DNA of 64,000 bases, taken from Anticarsia gemmatalis (lineage: Eukaryota > Arthropoda > Insecta > Lepidoptera > Erebidae). Below are positions 36,501-49,138 of the stretch, piece after piece. The notes below the pieces were generated by a model. That model ran no database searches and was not told the DNA's origin. It saw only the letters and a program-made list of their open reading frames with translations. The stretch is taken from NCBI RefSeq assembly GCF_050436995.1, contig NC_134745.1:9982001-10046000 (forward strand). The letters run 5' to 3'. Made by a program: the position numbers and the translations under genes. Every line of letters begins with the position of its first letter. The first letter of the stretch is position 1.

Positions 36501-36685
36501 GCCTGAGTATAGCAACCAACATCATTTCATCTTTCATTCAACACATATTTCGAATGAACCAAAACAATCTATCACTCAACATATTTCATATGTGTAGAGT
36601 AGCATAAAAAAATAAACAAACTCAAAATCAAAATACAACAGTGTCTACAACTTGATACAATAGTTACAATAAAATATATCACATT
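33514..36685. other. Convergent intergenic region between NTAQ1 and METAP1D
   Basis: About 3.2 kb with several plus-strand AATAAA signals (34063 first) fitting one or more NTAQ1 3' ends. A piece at about 36018-36050 (CGAAGTCTGGCCGGGCCGCTAGT) looks like the 3' end of a dispersed repeat. A foldback element lies at 36383-36514. No coding exon is seen. Confidence 0.4.
36383..36514. mobile_element. Foldback/MITE-like element with 32-bp imperfect inverted repeats
   Basis: 36383-36414 and 36483-36514 are inverted copies with a few mismatches; the inner 12 bases, AAACGTGCGAAC, match exactly. It lies just beyond the METAP1D stop codon, so it may be in that gene's 3' untranslated region, where it could fold in the transcript. 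Confidence 0.65.
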
Positions 36686-39600
36686 CTATTTGGTAAGGAT
36701 TTCCGCGCCATTTTCTGTTATAAGTATGGTGTGTTCGATCTGAGCGGATCTTGACCCATCTTCGGTAAGTAACGTCCAGTTATCTTCAAGTAGCACTGTG
36801 TCCTCGCTCCCGTGGGTTATAGCTGGTTCTATCGTGAACGTCATCCCAGGTTTCATTACTCCAGGATATGTGTTAACTGGTAATAAAATAGTATGGTTAT
36901 AAGTAGTTTCTTAACTTAAATAAACTACCTACTGTAAAATTAACATGAGCGTCTGTTTCCGTTTTTTTGGGTCAATAATACGCAATGTTCTATTTTTTGA
37001 TAAATATAAGCGAGACAACAAAACTAGCACTTGTCTAGGTCTCGAATTCCCCGAAAGCGGGATATAGTTAATCTAAACCGTTTACCGTTAAATATTTTAT
37101 GCTCTCGTTGAGAATATTCGAACACACAGTCTTTAACAGTCACAATCCTACTTAGAACGGAGGCGATAGTCATGTACTCTATTTAATAATATTACCACAA
37201 CTCTGCTTACATGCGCCGGAGTTCAAAGTCTACGAATAAATAACATGAACACTCACACCTACGACTTAGATCTGAACTCCACATCCATGTAACGAGTGAT
37301 CCTTTCATCTTTACTTTTGACGGCCGATATTCCACGATTGAATTATTTATATCGCCCAAATAGTCTGAATCAGTCTTAGAAAATTAAAATCTATATATAG
37401 AATGTTACTGATAAAAAAAATTGAATTATAAAAACCAATATCCTAAATAACTTTCTATCAGTATAGTTTGGTTTAAGGTAGATATTACTATACTATCCAG
37501 TTAGACATATTTTAATATGATACTTACTTGTATGATAAATTTCTGGTAGCCCATGAAAATATTCACCGATACCGTGGCCTAGAACTGACGGTATCACAGT
37601 CAAGCCACACTTTTTGGCATGCTTGTAAATTTTTGAACCTATTTCAGTAAATGGCACTCCTGGGCCGCAGGATTTGATTCCCTGGAAAATCATTATGAGA
37701 TTATACTTACGTTTTGAAGACGAGTTACAGAATTTAATGCATTACTATACAAAGATCTCCTCTCTAAATGAGATAGAAGGCGAGTCCTTGAGTCCCCCAT
37801 ATTGCCCAAGTATGTGTTTGGCTTTGTATCCTTTGCATGAACCATTCAAAATAACTGTTAAGCATGCAAGGTTTTTAAGTTTAGGTCATGTTAAGTGATA
37901 AATATTTGTAATAACTTACAATATTTAAACATTCTTCTGTCACTCCAACAAGTTCTAAACCTCTGTCATCAACATCACCCACTAAAAATGTCTTTGAACA
38001 GTCACCATGAAAACCTTTGAAAAACACCTGAAACACAACATAAATCCTTACACCATCTACCGCATTGGGTAGTACACCTGTACCTTATAGTAGTTCATGG
38101 CAACAATGAGTACTATGAGACTGAGACTATAGGACATTTATTTTCCAACCATTCTTCCGAAAAATTTTGCATGATATACTAAACAGCGCCAATAGCGTGT
38201 TTTGTCAGAACTATTTTCTTTAAGAAATTTTAACTAACTAAATACCTATACATTAAACTCAATCCACATAATTTACGTATTTCTGCTGCCTCTTTTCTTA
38301 CCGTTATATCAACATTAACAATATCTCCATTTTCTAGAAGCCTCAAGTCGGGTATACCATGTAAAACAACATTGTTGACTGATGTGCACACACTCTTTGG
38401 GAACCCATTGTAGTTTAGGGGTGATGGATAAGCTCCTGCTTCTATTGATAGGTTGTGAACAAATTCATCTATTTCATCTGTTGTTATACCTGGCTGTAAA
38501 GAAAAAAGAAAAAGATGTTTCAGTTTTATTCTTTTGTCAGATCACAGGTTTATCACCTCTGGTTGAGTATTTAATTGGTTATTTTATACATTAGCTATTA
38601 CTTAGCATATTGGAGTAGTCTACCCTATCTGTAAGGATTTCTTCATCATCAGAAAAACAAATTAAAAGGCAGTGTTTAGAGAATGTATCATAAACAAATA
38701 CTGTTATTTTCATCTAATACCAATCATACACATTGTGGTCTACGTGCAGCTATGGTATATGTGCAGTTGTAATAACAAAGCAGGTCTATTCCCACACACA
38801 GTCTGGTTTACCAGTAGGTACAAGTAGACCTATCAGGTAGCCAGGAGTGTGTATGGCTGGGATATGTAGTAAAACAGATACTAATATTCAACATTGTCAT
38901 TACATAATTACCTGTATGAACTTATTTAACTGCTGTAAAATATTAGCAGCTAGTTTACAACTTCTTCTCATACCACGAATCTGGTTGACATCTTTGATTT
39001 CCGGTACACTCGGTACAATTATCTTTTTGTCCGTTAGGTAGTCAGGTTTTATTATATGGTCAGGTACTTTTCTACTAGGTGTGGTTTGTACTGGTAAAAC
39101 TTTCTCATACACACCAAATTTCTTTCTGTAATTTGATTAGAATGTGAGTGACATTAGGATGACAAGAGGCGTAATTAGTTATGTATATTATTATTTAATG
39201 CAAAATCACAATAGATAATACATGTTTCATATACGTATATACAGAAAAATAAAAAACTTGTTTAATTTTTATACAAATTAATTATTTAATACAATGTTTA
39301 TAATACATTTTTTGCAAAAATAAGATGCAATCGGGTATACAATAGGCTTGAATGATGCACAAGTTGTCTTTCAAAAAACAAAACAAAGGATAAGACATAC
39401 AAATATTTTTGACATACACAAGATGACTATGGAATGAGTGCATAGAAGGATAGAAAGGTAAATTGATGATAAAATATGATGAGGATAGGTAATTCAAATA
39501 ATGAAACAATTTAAGTGAAATTAAATTAATACATTATTTGAATTTTAAAAATATGTTCAAAAAATCTTTTGAAGTGAGTGATAGGGAACATTATATAGTG

Positions 39601-39806
39601 ATTTTTTAAAATACCTAAATAATCAGCAATAATACATTTAATAATTATTTAATGTATTTTAATATATCTAGCATAAAAAAGTGTAAAAAATAAATATAAA
39701 AACACATGCAAAGCAAAAAGTGTTAGTAAACTACTCAAATATTAACTTCACTAACTCACAATATCTGGTTTTGAATCCTCGGGTTGAGCGCTCTAGGAAC
39801 TCTCAT
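36686..39806 (-). CDS. METAP1D: METAP1D, mitochondrial-type methionine aminopeptidase
   Basis: Six exons on the minus strand: 39806-39760, 39125-38912, 38493-38302, 38027-37920, 37681-37528, 36876-36686; 906 bases, 301 aa. The enzyme removes the initiator methionine. The five metal ligands are all in place: Asp149 (NVDIT), Asp160 (HGDCSKTF), His223 (GHGIGEYFHG), Glu255 (FTIEPAI), Glu286 (AQIEHT). His230 matches the substrate-side histidine. The closest relative I know is human MAP1D, sharing HIIKPDYLT and YPSPLNYNGFPKSVCTSVNN. The first 20 residues (MRVPRALNPRIQNQILKKFG) are basic without acidic residues, as in a mitochondrial presequence. An in-frame TAA two codons before the ATG fixes the start. 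It lacks the zinc-finger region of cytosolic METAP1. Intron 1 is 634 bases. Confidence 0.93.
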
Positions 39807-41357
39807 TATTTATTTCTTTTAAAGGCTTGCTGTGCCAATGATGTGATTATGAAGAAAGGATCAACTTAAAAAAACACACACAAAACATTAAAATAATGCA
39901 TTCAAGGCAACACAAATGGTAGCTTTTTACCGGTACATGTGGTATTATGAATAATTAGGGGCTGTGCAGAGTGATAATGATGTAATATGGTACAATAACA
40001 GGCGCATGTAGCAATGTCTTACACATTAGTTCTCCAAAATCGGCCGAGAGACTCCATTACTTGAGATGGAAACCTTGCAACAACGTTTAATTAAAAATAA
40101 AAAAAATATCTTTTATTTATAAAAACATTTATCAAACAGTGTATAAACCGCAAATCGTTATTTGAAAATCAAAACTCAGCTCAGTGTACCTATTGAGTAA
40201 ATCTGTTCAGATTTGTAAGACTGACAATGACATTGTCAGAAGTGACAGAGGTAGAGATGAGCTACTGAATAACTAATCTGATTTTCAGTGCAAATCGGAT
40301 TTCATTTTTATATGATAGACATGCCATGGAGACATATTTCCCACAGAAAGATCATTTAAGTCGTTCATTCGTCTCTACCTACTCCCATGTGAGTTTTGTG
40401 TAGTTATGCACGGTATGTATGAATAAATGTTTAAAATAATTTTAACGTGATGTAACGTCTTTTAAATCGATGAACGTGGGCAGCACAAGCGCAAACATGA
40501 CGCATTGTCGCTTCCTCCTGAGCCGAATGTGTATCTATACTAATATTATAAAGCTGAAGAGTTTGTTTGTTTGAACGCGCTAATCTCAGGAACTACGGGT
40601 CCGATTTGAAAAAATAGATAGCTCATTTATCGAAGAGGGCTATAGGCTATATATCATCACACTACGACCAATAGGAGCAGAGTACCAGTGAAAAATGTTA
40701 CAAAAACGGGGAAAATTTTGACCCATTCTCTTTTATGTGACGCAAGCGAAGTTGCAGCTAGTCCTCTTATAATTTTACTGAATGAACTAACAAACAATAT
40801 TTTTTTATAGTTTAGCCTCGTTATGTAACATATATTCCAGCTCTCTTTAAGGCACCTGATATTAATTTGTTATTCGTATTGTTATTTTCTTTCGTTTTCC
40901 ACATTCAGTATCTGATACAGGTACAATCGGATAGGATCGAATTCGCCTAAAAATAATATCCCTAGACAATAGTGACAGAGGGTAAGCAAGAGTTGCCACT
41001 TGCCAACCTCGGTACATAGCGCAATGATAAAATATCTACACTTTTTAATTAAATAGGTACAGTAGTCTGCCTGTCTACCATACATTCCTGCTATATAGCT
41101 AAATATACATTCGTAAATCAAAGTTATTTTAATAAAATTATTATTCTTAAATATTGTGTATGTACTACGGTTGCTATTAATATTTATGTTTATCATCTAT
41201 GGTAAATTTCTGTCAGATGTCAATATTGTTTGATTCTGGGCCGTAGGTTGTTTGAATGTTTATGTATTTGATTTTATCGATAATTACGCCGAATTAGTAG
41301 CAGATTTGTGTGTGTACAGAACATTAAACAATCCATTGGAAGAATAAGCTTATAACA
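39807..41357. promoter_or_regulatory. Divergent region between METAP1D and CDK10
   Basis: Start codons of two divergent genes are 1.55 kb apart. The centre (40533-40762) is occupied by a mobile repeat. The 104-codon frame at 40882-41196 has no recognisable domain and lies where the CDK10 promoter would be. No TATA box stands out. Confidence 0.4.
40533..40762 (-). mobile_element. Lepidopteran repeat with ATCTATACTAATATTATAAAG end (inverted copy)
   Basis: Starts ATCTATACTAATATTATAAAGCTGAAGAG and ends GACGCAAGCGAAGTTGCAGCTAGTC, the reverse of the copy in lipase intron 1. It sits between the divergent METAP1D and CDK10 genes. Confidence 0.7.
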
Positions 41358-44300
41358 ATGTCACAGAGTAAGTAGCGTTTCTGTGCCTTATTCAAATTTG
41401 TGAATTTTTGTAAACAATTGAATGCTTATTTTGATATTTATTTGCAGACTCAGAAAAGCCGATTGTAAATCAAGATGTGCCGGATCCAACTGGTCCTGCA
41501 GCAAGAAAAGGTGTTCTTATATCGTTCCGGACCGGAAAAACGATGGAAATCCCTGAAAAAGATATTGTATGTAACATAACCTAACAGAGCATTGTTTTGT
41601 ACTGTAAAATGAGTAGTTTTAAGTAGTTTTATGATATTCTAGTAGTAAACTGAATCCATAAACCAGACCTGAATCGTTTTTATCGTTATTTCATTAGCTT
41701 ATCTGTGATAGCAACGAGTTATTACTCTCAGGCTGTAATAATGATGCTCTCTGCTCAACCTTTTTTAATCAAGAATTTAACCCATTATTTCCAAAAACTC
41801 TCATAGCAGTAAACAGTTAGTAATTAACACTTATTTAGAGATATTTACATGAAAAAGTTGTGTACCTGCCTGATTAAACTTATTGTTTTCAGCTTGGTAG
41901 ATGCAGATTTGTTGGTGAATTTGAAAAACTAAACAGAATAGGAGAGGGTACTTATGGGATTGTTTGTAAGTATAAAATTGTCTATTAACTACATGTTTTA
42001 TTTTATTTGTATGCAACACCATAAGGCACAGGTTGTCTAGATTTGAAATATTGAGCATTTTCAAGAGGGGTAAACATGCATAGCACTTCATAAGCTAAAT
42101 CTACAATTTGTACATGAGGAAGCTATGGGCCAAATACTTTCTGTAACAGAGCAAATGTTAAGTTCTCAATTTCGAGGGTAACCCATTCCTAAGAACTGTA
42201 CAGTAACAAGCTTTACCCAAATTTTAATATATTATGTCATGTTTGTTACAGACAGAGCCAAAGATAAGTTAAATGGCAATATTGTGGCTTTGAAGAAGGT
42301 GAGGATGGATGTTGAAAAAGATGGACTACCACTCAGTGGGCTTCGTGAAATACAAGTGTTGATGGCTTGCAGACATGAAAATATTGTACAACTAAAGGAA
42401 GTATTGGTGGGACGTTCTTTGGAGAGGTATGTGCATGTATATCATTTAAACACTACTGCGTCGGGAGGTCGTGGGTTCGATTCCCACACGGAGCAATTAT
42501 TTGTGCGATCCACAAATAATTGTTTCGGGTCTGGTTGTGCTTTGTGTCCGTTGTTTGTATGTTTGTAAAAGTCCCCGCGACACAAGAGCAATTCTTAGTG
42601 CGGGAGTTGTCTTTTTTTAACAAAACAAATTAACAAATTTAACAAAATATCATTTAAATTAAATTCTGAACTTCTTTATAGTATATATTTAATTGTAAAT
42701 TATGCCATTTACTTACTTATAGCACAGATTTTTAAATGTTACTTCCAATACTTCAATAATATTATTCAACAATGTCTAATGGTGCTCCCACACAGCAGTT
42801 ATGTAACGTTGTCAAACATTGTGTAACACAATAATAAAACAATTTTAAGACAAATGTTATAAGTCAGTTTCTAACGTTATCTATCTGCTGTGTGGGAGCA
42901 CCCTAAGAAGACATATTCTCTATTGTAAAGCATTTTTTAATTTACAGCATCTTCCTATCTATGGAATACTGTGAGCAGGACCTAGCATCTCTCTTGGATA
43001 ACATGTCATCACCATTCACTGAGTCTCAAGTCAAGTGCCTGATGCTGCAAGTGCTCAAAGGTCTTAAGTACCTACACTCCAACTTCATAGTACACAGAGA
43101 TCTCAAAGTTTCTAATTTACTACTGACTGACAAAGGATGTGTCAAAATTGGTGAGTGTTTTGATATGCAACACATAATAATATGTACATAATGTATATGT
43201 AAAATCAACATTATTGTACATGCATACATAAAATCACGCCATTTTCCCATGGCAGAGGTCCAGGAACGTAATGTAATTATCTCTTCGATTTTACTTGAGT
43301 CCAGATGACCTGTTGTCATGTTAGTGAATTATCATGTATAAATACACTACAACAATTTCTAAATAGAAAAACCAAAACATTGATCTCTTACCAATATAAG
43401 CATTAAGACTTATCCCAATAATAACTAAAATATTTTATTATTTCAGCTGACTTCGGTCTCGCTCGCTGGTTGGGCGCGCCAGCTCGTAGTGCAACCCCTC
43501 GCGTGGTTACTCTCTGGTACAGAGCTCCTGAACTACTCCTGCAATCCCCTCGTCAGACCCCTGCCTTAGACATGTGGGCAGCTGGCTGTATACTAGGCGA
43601 GCTGCTGGCTAACAAACCTTTACTCCCAGGAAGAACTGAGATAGAACAGCTTGAACTCATTGTTGACTTACTTGGTGAGTAAATGTTACGATATGAATGA
43701 TATGATTGCTGAAATGTAATGGTCCTCTAGGGAAAGTGACACAATCACCTCACTGCATCTGTCTACCTGTCTTTTCACAGTTAACTATTGAATATATTTA
43801 CATGTGTTTTTTTTCATTAGATTGAATGATTCTTGACCTGGTTTAATTTAAAGTCGGGGCGGACCGGTAGCTAAAACTACATTACAGCTGTTGCGTGCAC
43901 GCATACGTCTACGCCCACAATACGTGCACGTATATGGCGGGCAACAGCCAATGTACCAACGATTACGGCGTTCACATTGCTAAAGTCATATGAATATCCA
44001 CAGGTACGCCATCAGATGCTATCTGGCCAGAGTTTAGTGCGCTGCCAGCTCTACAGAACTTTACATTGAAGCAACAGCCGTATAACAACTTGAAGCAACG
44101 TTTCCCTTGGCTGTCGGCGGCCGGGTTACGTCTGCTTAACTTCCTCTTCATGTACGATCCTAACAAGCGCGCTACAGCTGAAGAGTGTCTACAGAGCTCT
44201 TACTTTAAGGAACAACCGCTGCGTAAGTAACATTTTATATGCCAATCTATACTAATATTATAAAGCTGAAAAGTTGTTTATTTGTTTGAACGCACTAATC

Positions 44301-44702
44301 TCAGGAACTACTGGTCGGATTTGAAAAGTACTTTCGGGTTTAGATAGCCAAGATAAAAGATAGACCAATAGGAGTACCAGTAAAAAATGTTACAAACGGG
44401 GAACATTTTGACCTATACTCTCTTATGTAACGCAAGCGAAGTTGCGCGAGTCAGCTATTAGATTTATAAGTTTATAAGTGAAAGCTTTGGTTATAAATGT
44501 TTTTTGTATTACAGCATGCGACCCCAAGTTGATGCCGAGCTTCCCTCAACACAGAAACATGAAGGGTCAGCAAAAGAGTTCATCAAACCAACTGAACATA
44601 CCTTTGTCAAACTTGAACACCGGCGCCAATGACCAAACCAATAATCTGCCGGCCATCTCTGACCTCCTCGGATCACTAGTCAAGAAGCGAAGGCTGGACT
44701 AA
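41358..44702 (+). CDS. CDK10: CDK10, cyclin-dependent kinase 10
   Basis: Eight exons: 41358-41367 (10 coding bases), 41448-41566, 41893-41965, 42252-42426, 42948-43150, 43447-43674, 44004-44222, 44515-44702; 1215 bases, 404 aa (human 360). Complete protein kinase: glycine loop GEGTYG (60-65), Lys82 (ALKKV), cyclin-binding helix PLSGLRE (94-100; human PISSLRE), HRD 175-177, DFG 195-197, T-loop threonine about Thr210 (SATPRVVTLWYRAPE), APE 220-222. CDK10 pairs with cyclin M (CCNQ) and phosphorylates ETS-type factors. The helix and the LWYRAPELLL context favour CDK10 over CDK11 or CDK9. The N-terminal lead (LISFRTGKTMEIPEKD) and Asn/Gln-rich tail ending VKKRRLD, a likely nuclear signal, add the extra length. 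Intron 4 holds a SINE and a MITE, intron 7 another repeat. AATAAA at 44741-44746. Confidence 0.94.
42450..42619 (+). mobile_element. 5'-truncated tRNA-derived SINE in CDK10 intron 4
   Basis: Begins ACACTACTGCGTCGGGAGG, has an intact B box GGGTTCGATTCCC at about 42473, and the tail module GTTTCGGGTCTGGTTGTGCTTTG...GTGCGGGAGTTGTC. A longer copy with the A box lies at 56471-56640. It starts about 23 bases after the exon 4 splice donor. Confidence 0.75.
42781..42902. mobile_element. MITE with perfect 18-bp inverted repeats in CDK10 intron 4
   Basis: GGTGCTCCCACACAGCAG (42781-42798) is exactly inverted at 42885-42902. TA dinucleotides flank it on both sides (CTAAT..., ...CCCTAAG), as in mariner-type non-autonomous elements. 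Confidence 0.7.
44245..44458 (-). mobile_element. Lepidopteran ATTAGTATAGAT-type repeat in CDK10 intron 7
   Basis: Starts ATCTATACTAATATTATAAAGCTGAA and ends GCAAGCGAAGTTGCGCGAGTCAGCTA. It fills most of the 292-base intron between exons 7 and 8. Confidence 0.7.
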
Positions 44703-44846
44703 TACATTAAATAAATATTATTATAGTAAATAAGTATACCAATAAACGCATAACTCATGCCAAATTATATTTTATTCATTTAAACAACACATTTTACTAT
44801 TATTTTTCAAATCGAAAACTTTTAAAATTACAATTTTTTTAATATT
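44703..44846. terminator. Overlapping poly(A) region of CDK10 and the ZAD gene
   Basis: Stop codons of two convergent genes are 144 bases apart. Plus-strand AATAAA occurs at 44709 and 44741; minus-strand AATAAA (TTTATT at about 44770-44775) lies about 72 bases after the other stop. The two 3' untranslated regions probably overlap. Confidence 0.6.
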
Positions 44847-47001
44847 TTAATCTGTCGATGCGTCCTCGTCACCAGAGACTCCCATGGCTTGTTTGAATTT
44901 CTGATACTTTTGCAACGTTAGTGCGTCGTTGCTCTTTACTTTACTTTTCTCTTTCTGGAATAAACGTACCCAAATAAAAATACTCTTCGATTTGCATATA
45001 TTATGTATTAAACGCACATTCCACACAACGAATGTAAAATCGTAGTATTACGTAGGGGGTTAGGTGGGGGTGTGGTACTCACAATTTCCTTTTCTTGTTT
45101 TTCTATAGATTTCAATGTTCTAATACATTGTGAACAAAGTATCAGATCTTCCATGTGGTTGATAGTCTTTTTGCGGTGGTGATGTTTCAACCTACAGACA
45201 ATAGTGACACGTATTTAGGACATATCTGTAAAAATAATGCATGCTACAAAGTTTTGGGCAGTGTGTTTCTGATAAATATTTTTTTATTTGTGTGACAAAT
45301 GACAGTCTTTTCTATGAAAAAAAACATTCCCAAACCGTGGACATGGGACATTTCTTGCTCAATAAAAAATAAAGACTAATTACAGGACCGTTTTCGGTGG
45401 CGTACTGGGGGGTGGCCTATACTCAACACCGGGTCGAAACGGGCTGATTAGATATATAGAATTATTTCATAATCTATGAGATATCAATACTCACAGTTTC
45501 CCACAGTAGTCACATTGTAGCTTGTCGTTGCGGTGAGATATGATATGGCAGCCTAGCTCGTGATACGTGGGGTAGCGCTCCGAACATCTAGGACAAACAA
45601 TCTTGCCTTCGGAACGACCGCCATTACTCTGATGTTCGAACAGCTCTTGCGATGTCTGGAAGTTTTGGTGGCAACTTGGACACCTAGAAACATAAATAAA
45701 GGTTATGGCATAGAGTGACTGATGTTTAATAGATGTGTAAGAATACATAGCTATGGCTACTATTGCTACTGTAAACGCACAGACATGAGACCAGAATGAA
45801 AAATAAAAGGAACATGTATACATCGTTAAAAGTTGCAAATTCCGGTTCTACTTTGTAAGACCTAGCAATGATAACAGAAACAAATGTATGGAAATGATCT
45901 CACATAAATATATTCGGTTGTAAATGGAACGCCATGTGTTCAATTATTTTCTTAGGATAGAAATAATGAAACTTCTTTTCACAGCACGTCACGTAGCCGG
46001 GTACGCCATGCCTCTCTTTATAGTGCTTCATTAAAGATCTGAAATGGAAACCGCCTTCGTGGCAAATACAACATTCCATTTTGTAGAATAGAGTAATCTG
46101 CCTGTCTAATGCAGCACCCTGCTTGGCTGGTCTACCGTCCAATAATACCACTGGATCTAAAATCTCGTTCGACAAGTCAACTTCGCCTTTTGGCTTTTCG
46201 GTTTTTATTTCTTTCCTCGGACTGGTTAGTTTAACCTCGGCTGTAGTACTGAGTAGCTTTTTATCTACTTTCTCAGTGCTGGCAAATTCATCCAAAGTCA
46301 TGGCCTCCATGAACTTAAGGTCTGAAGCTGTCTTTTTCTTTTGCACTTTGGGTTGTTTCACTGATTTAGTGTCTCCTTGGTCGGTCGGTGGTGACTTTAT
46401 TATTTTGGAGGGAGTGACAAGCTTTTTCTGAGATTCTGAAGTGTTTTGTGAAGACAGGGAGGCAATAATCGGATGTAATTTATCAGTAACAGCCTCACGC
46501 CTCTCTTCCTGCATTTTAATTTTATGAAATTCTAAAAACTTTTGCGTTTTTTCAACTTTAACGGTATAAAGGTGTAGGGCTGATATCTGTTGCAAACATT
46601 CGTGACAAATTGCTTTTGGCAGAGTATCATCAGAGCGAATCTAAAAACAAGATTATAATTTTATTAGTCTTGCATATCAGGGAGTGGATGTTGAACCTAC
46701 ATCTAGGACTTTAGGTATTAATTTTGTGGGTTTGGTGTAACATTATGTAGCTCTAAGTAGCATTACACTGGCCTGGCGCCAGAATGTGCCGTAGGGTGGT
46801 AGGTAAATCATAAATGATGTTAGAAGCAGTTAGATGCCAAGCTACAAATGTTAATAGTCTTACTATAACGTCGAAGAGCCTCTTGATCTTGCGCTTCACT
46901 TCAGCACTGAGCGGTTTCAGCTTGACGACGTCAGTGCATAGACACAGACGACACGCTAGCTCACGAACTATCGTTTTTTCTAAATGCTGAAAGTCATCCA
47001 T
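44847..47001 (-). CDS. ZAD and C2H2 zinc-finger DNA-binding protein
   Basis: Five exons on the minus strand: 47001-46864, 46640-45904, 45683-45495, 45191-45083, 44954-44847; 1281 bases, 426 aa. The N-terminal ZAD (zinc-finger-associated domain, an insect dimerisation module) has its two cysteine pairs at Cys17/Cys20 (ACRLCLC) and Cys58/Cys61 (AICHECL). A Lys/Ser/Glu-rich linker (about 85-233) follows. Fingers then lie at about 236-257, 265-285 (Cys-Cys type), 293 onward, 322-342, and a degenerate one at 349-367. The tail is Lys-rich then acidic, ending DEDASTD. ZAD factors bind DNA, some at insulators. No one-to-one orthologue recognised, so no symbol. The start is the ATG at 47001; a TTTTAG|GAAG acceptor just upstream suggests a spliced 5' leader. 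Its 3' end meets CDK10. Confidence 0.88.
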
Positions 47002-49138
47002 ATTGACACTTCCTAAAACCAAATCAGTATTGTGTTATTGTTCATATTGTAAATACGTGTATAAAATAGATTGTTATTGTTAATGTTTGTGAAGATTTAT
47101 ATGTTCATGACAAAAATACCATTTTGAACTCAATCTGATAATTTGGTACAATGTGACAGATTCGTCATTGTTTATTTTTCCATTCGTATCGACAGCGGCC
47201 AGCACAGATTTAATTGGATTTCTTCTGTGTAACCTTTTCGTATTCACAAAATTTTATAAAAATATTCTTGTGTTTAATCTACAGTAAAATAGAATTTCAT
47301 AATTTAAAGTGTTTCGGGTTATATATTTACGTACTGTGTATTTATTTCATTATACCTACTGCTTTAAAGGGCCAACGTGTATTGAGTGCGTAAATAAATG
47401 ATAAACCTAAGCACAAAGATACCTGACGAGAGATTCGTTTTAATGTAGGTACCACTTAGACGTACTAAGGTTCAAATTTAATTTAAGCTCTAAAACGTGA
47501 GTACGTAAATTTTTATACATAGGTAGGTACTCAGCCACAGGAGTTCATTTGAGCAAAGCGAAAATCTTCTTATGAAGCTAGATATTTTTACACATTCAAG
47601 CCTTACTAATGTGTATCCTTCTTGGTTTAAACTGCAATAGAAGCCTCTCAAGCCATTATGGTAGTAGATAGATAAAGGTGGCTCTGTTAGGCGTTGTGTG
47701 ATAACAACTTTGAGTTTAGTCATGTGCAGGGTAATCCCGAGCAAAGATGTACCCCGTTGTTCAAAATTGCAAATTAATCCCGTTTTGGTAAGCTCATACG
47801 CTTTCATCGGCACTAGAAAATAATGTCTACACATGAAGTATGTGTAGGCACTAGTGAATAATAACAAGACCGGCGTACATTAAGCAACAAGTAGGTACCT
47901 TGGTTTAAAAAAAGCGTTTTCTATATCCGAACCAATTCACTGACATTTGACCCGGCGTTAGCCCTCCGTCCCTGGACAGCTCCGACAACGGGAACAGTTG
48001 TTAATTTCATTGTTTTTCTTTCATTCCCCGATCGTAGCGGAAAGAATACAATAAAATAAGGCTCTGTTTTAATGTCGTTGCTAAGTAAATGGTTCCCGTT
48101 ACAAAATTAGGCCAAGGATTTGTTCCGACCGCAATCGAAGAAATAAGGAGTTTGCGGTGCTTGCGGCCTGACAAATGTATCAAGAAATGGAAGGGTTAAG
48201 CTCTTTGGACGTCTAAGCCATACTTAATAATTATATAATTCAACCAAACGATTTATTTTTAGGTTAATTTAGATAACTAGTGCGCAGGAATTTTATCACG
48301 GATTTTAAACTAAAGTTTTTTTGAACGTCGTTAAACGTACAGGTGTACAAAGAGATTTAGCTTAATATCAAGGTAATTTACACTTAATCTTCATAATTAT
48401 CAAGTAACTAAAGCAGTTTCTGAAACTTAACCTGAAGATATTTTGCTTACTGCATGCTGATTTCTAGAATGTGTATTAATTTTATTATTATTATTGTATG
48501 ATGTATCAAACACAATGTTAAAAGATAGTTCCTTCTTTCCACTAAAATTCAAGGTCCCATAATTTAATTTTGATTATAAGTAGGTACCTACCTACCTAAA
48601 GCTTGCTATTCAGTAAGTCTGGAAGTCGGAAAGCTGATGTATTTATAGATGTTAAATATAATACCTATTTGCAGAGTTGCCTAACTCATGAGTATCATAT
48701 TAATATCCTTGCTAACGATTCCCCGAAGTTGTACTAACTATACTCTTTAAAATATAGCTTGATTAAAATGACAGTTCTAAGCAAAACAGAGCACACAACT
48801 TTGTAGTGACGTCTAACGAGTATTGCAAATTGAAACACGAAAAATCTGTCTTGTCTAGCATTATAACTATTTTTTAAATACAGATCCTCAATAAGAAATC
48901 AGAATCATTCAATACAATCAGCCTTTAAACTAAAAATCAGTACTATTTTCTTTAGTCTTAAAAATAAACCTAATAATTTTCAACCTCTCTACAAGGCTAC
49001 GTCATGTTGCAAAAAATTTAGTGAGGAGACACAATAGATAAGAGTAAATCATCTGATTAATCGTTAATCGCGAAGTACACTTTGATACTATTCGTGACCA
49101 AGAATTAATAATTAATCTCCAAGATTGTTCCAGCGATT

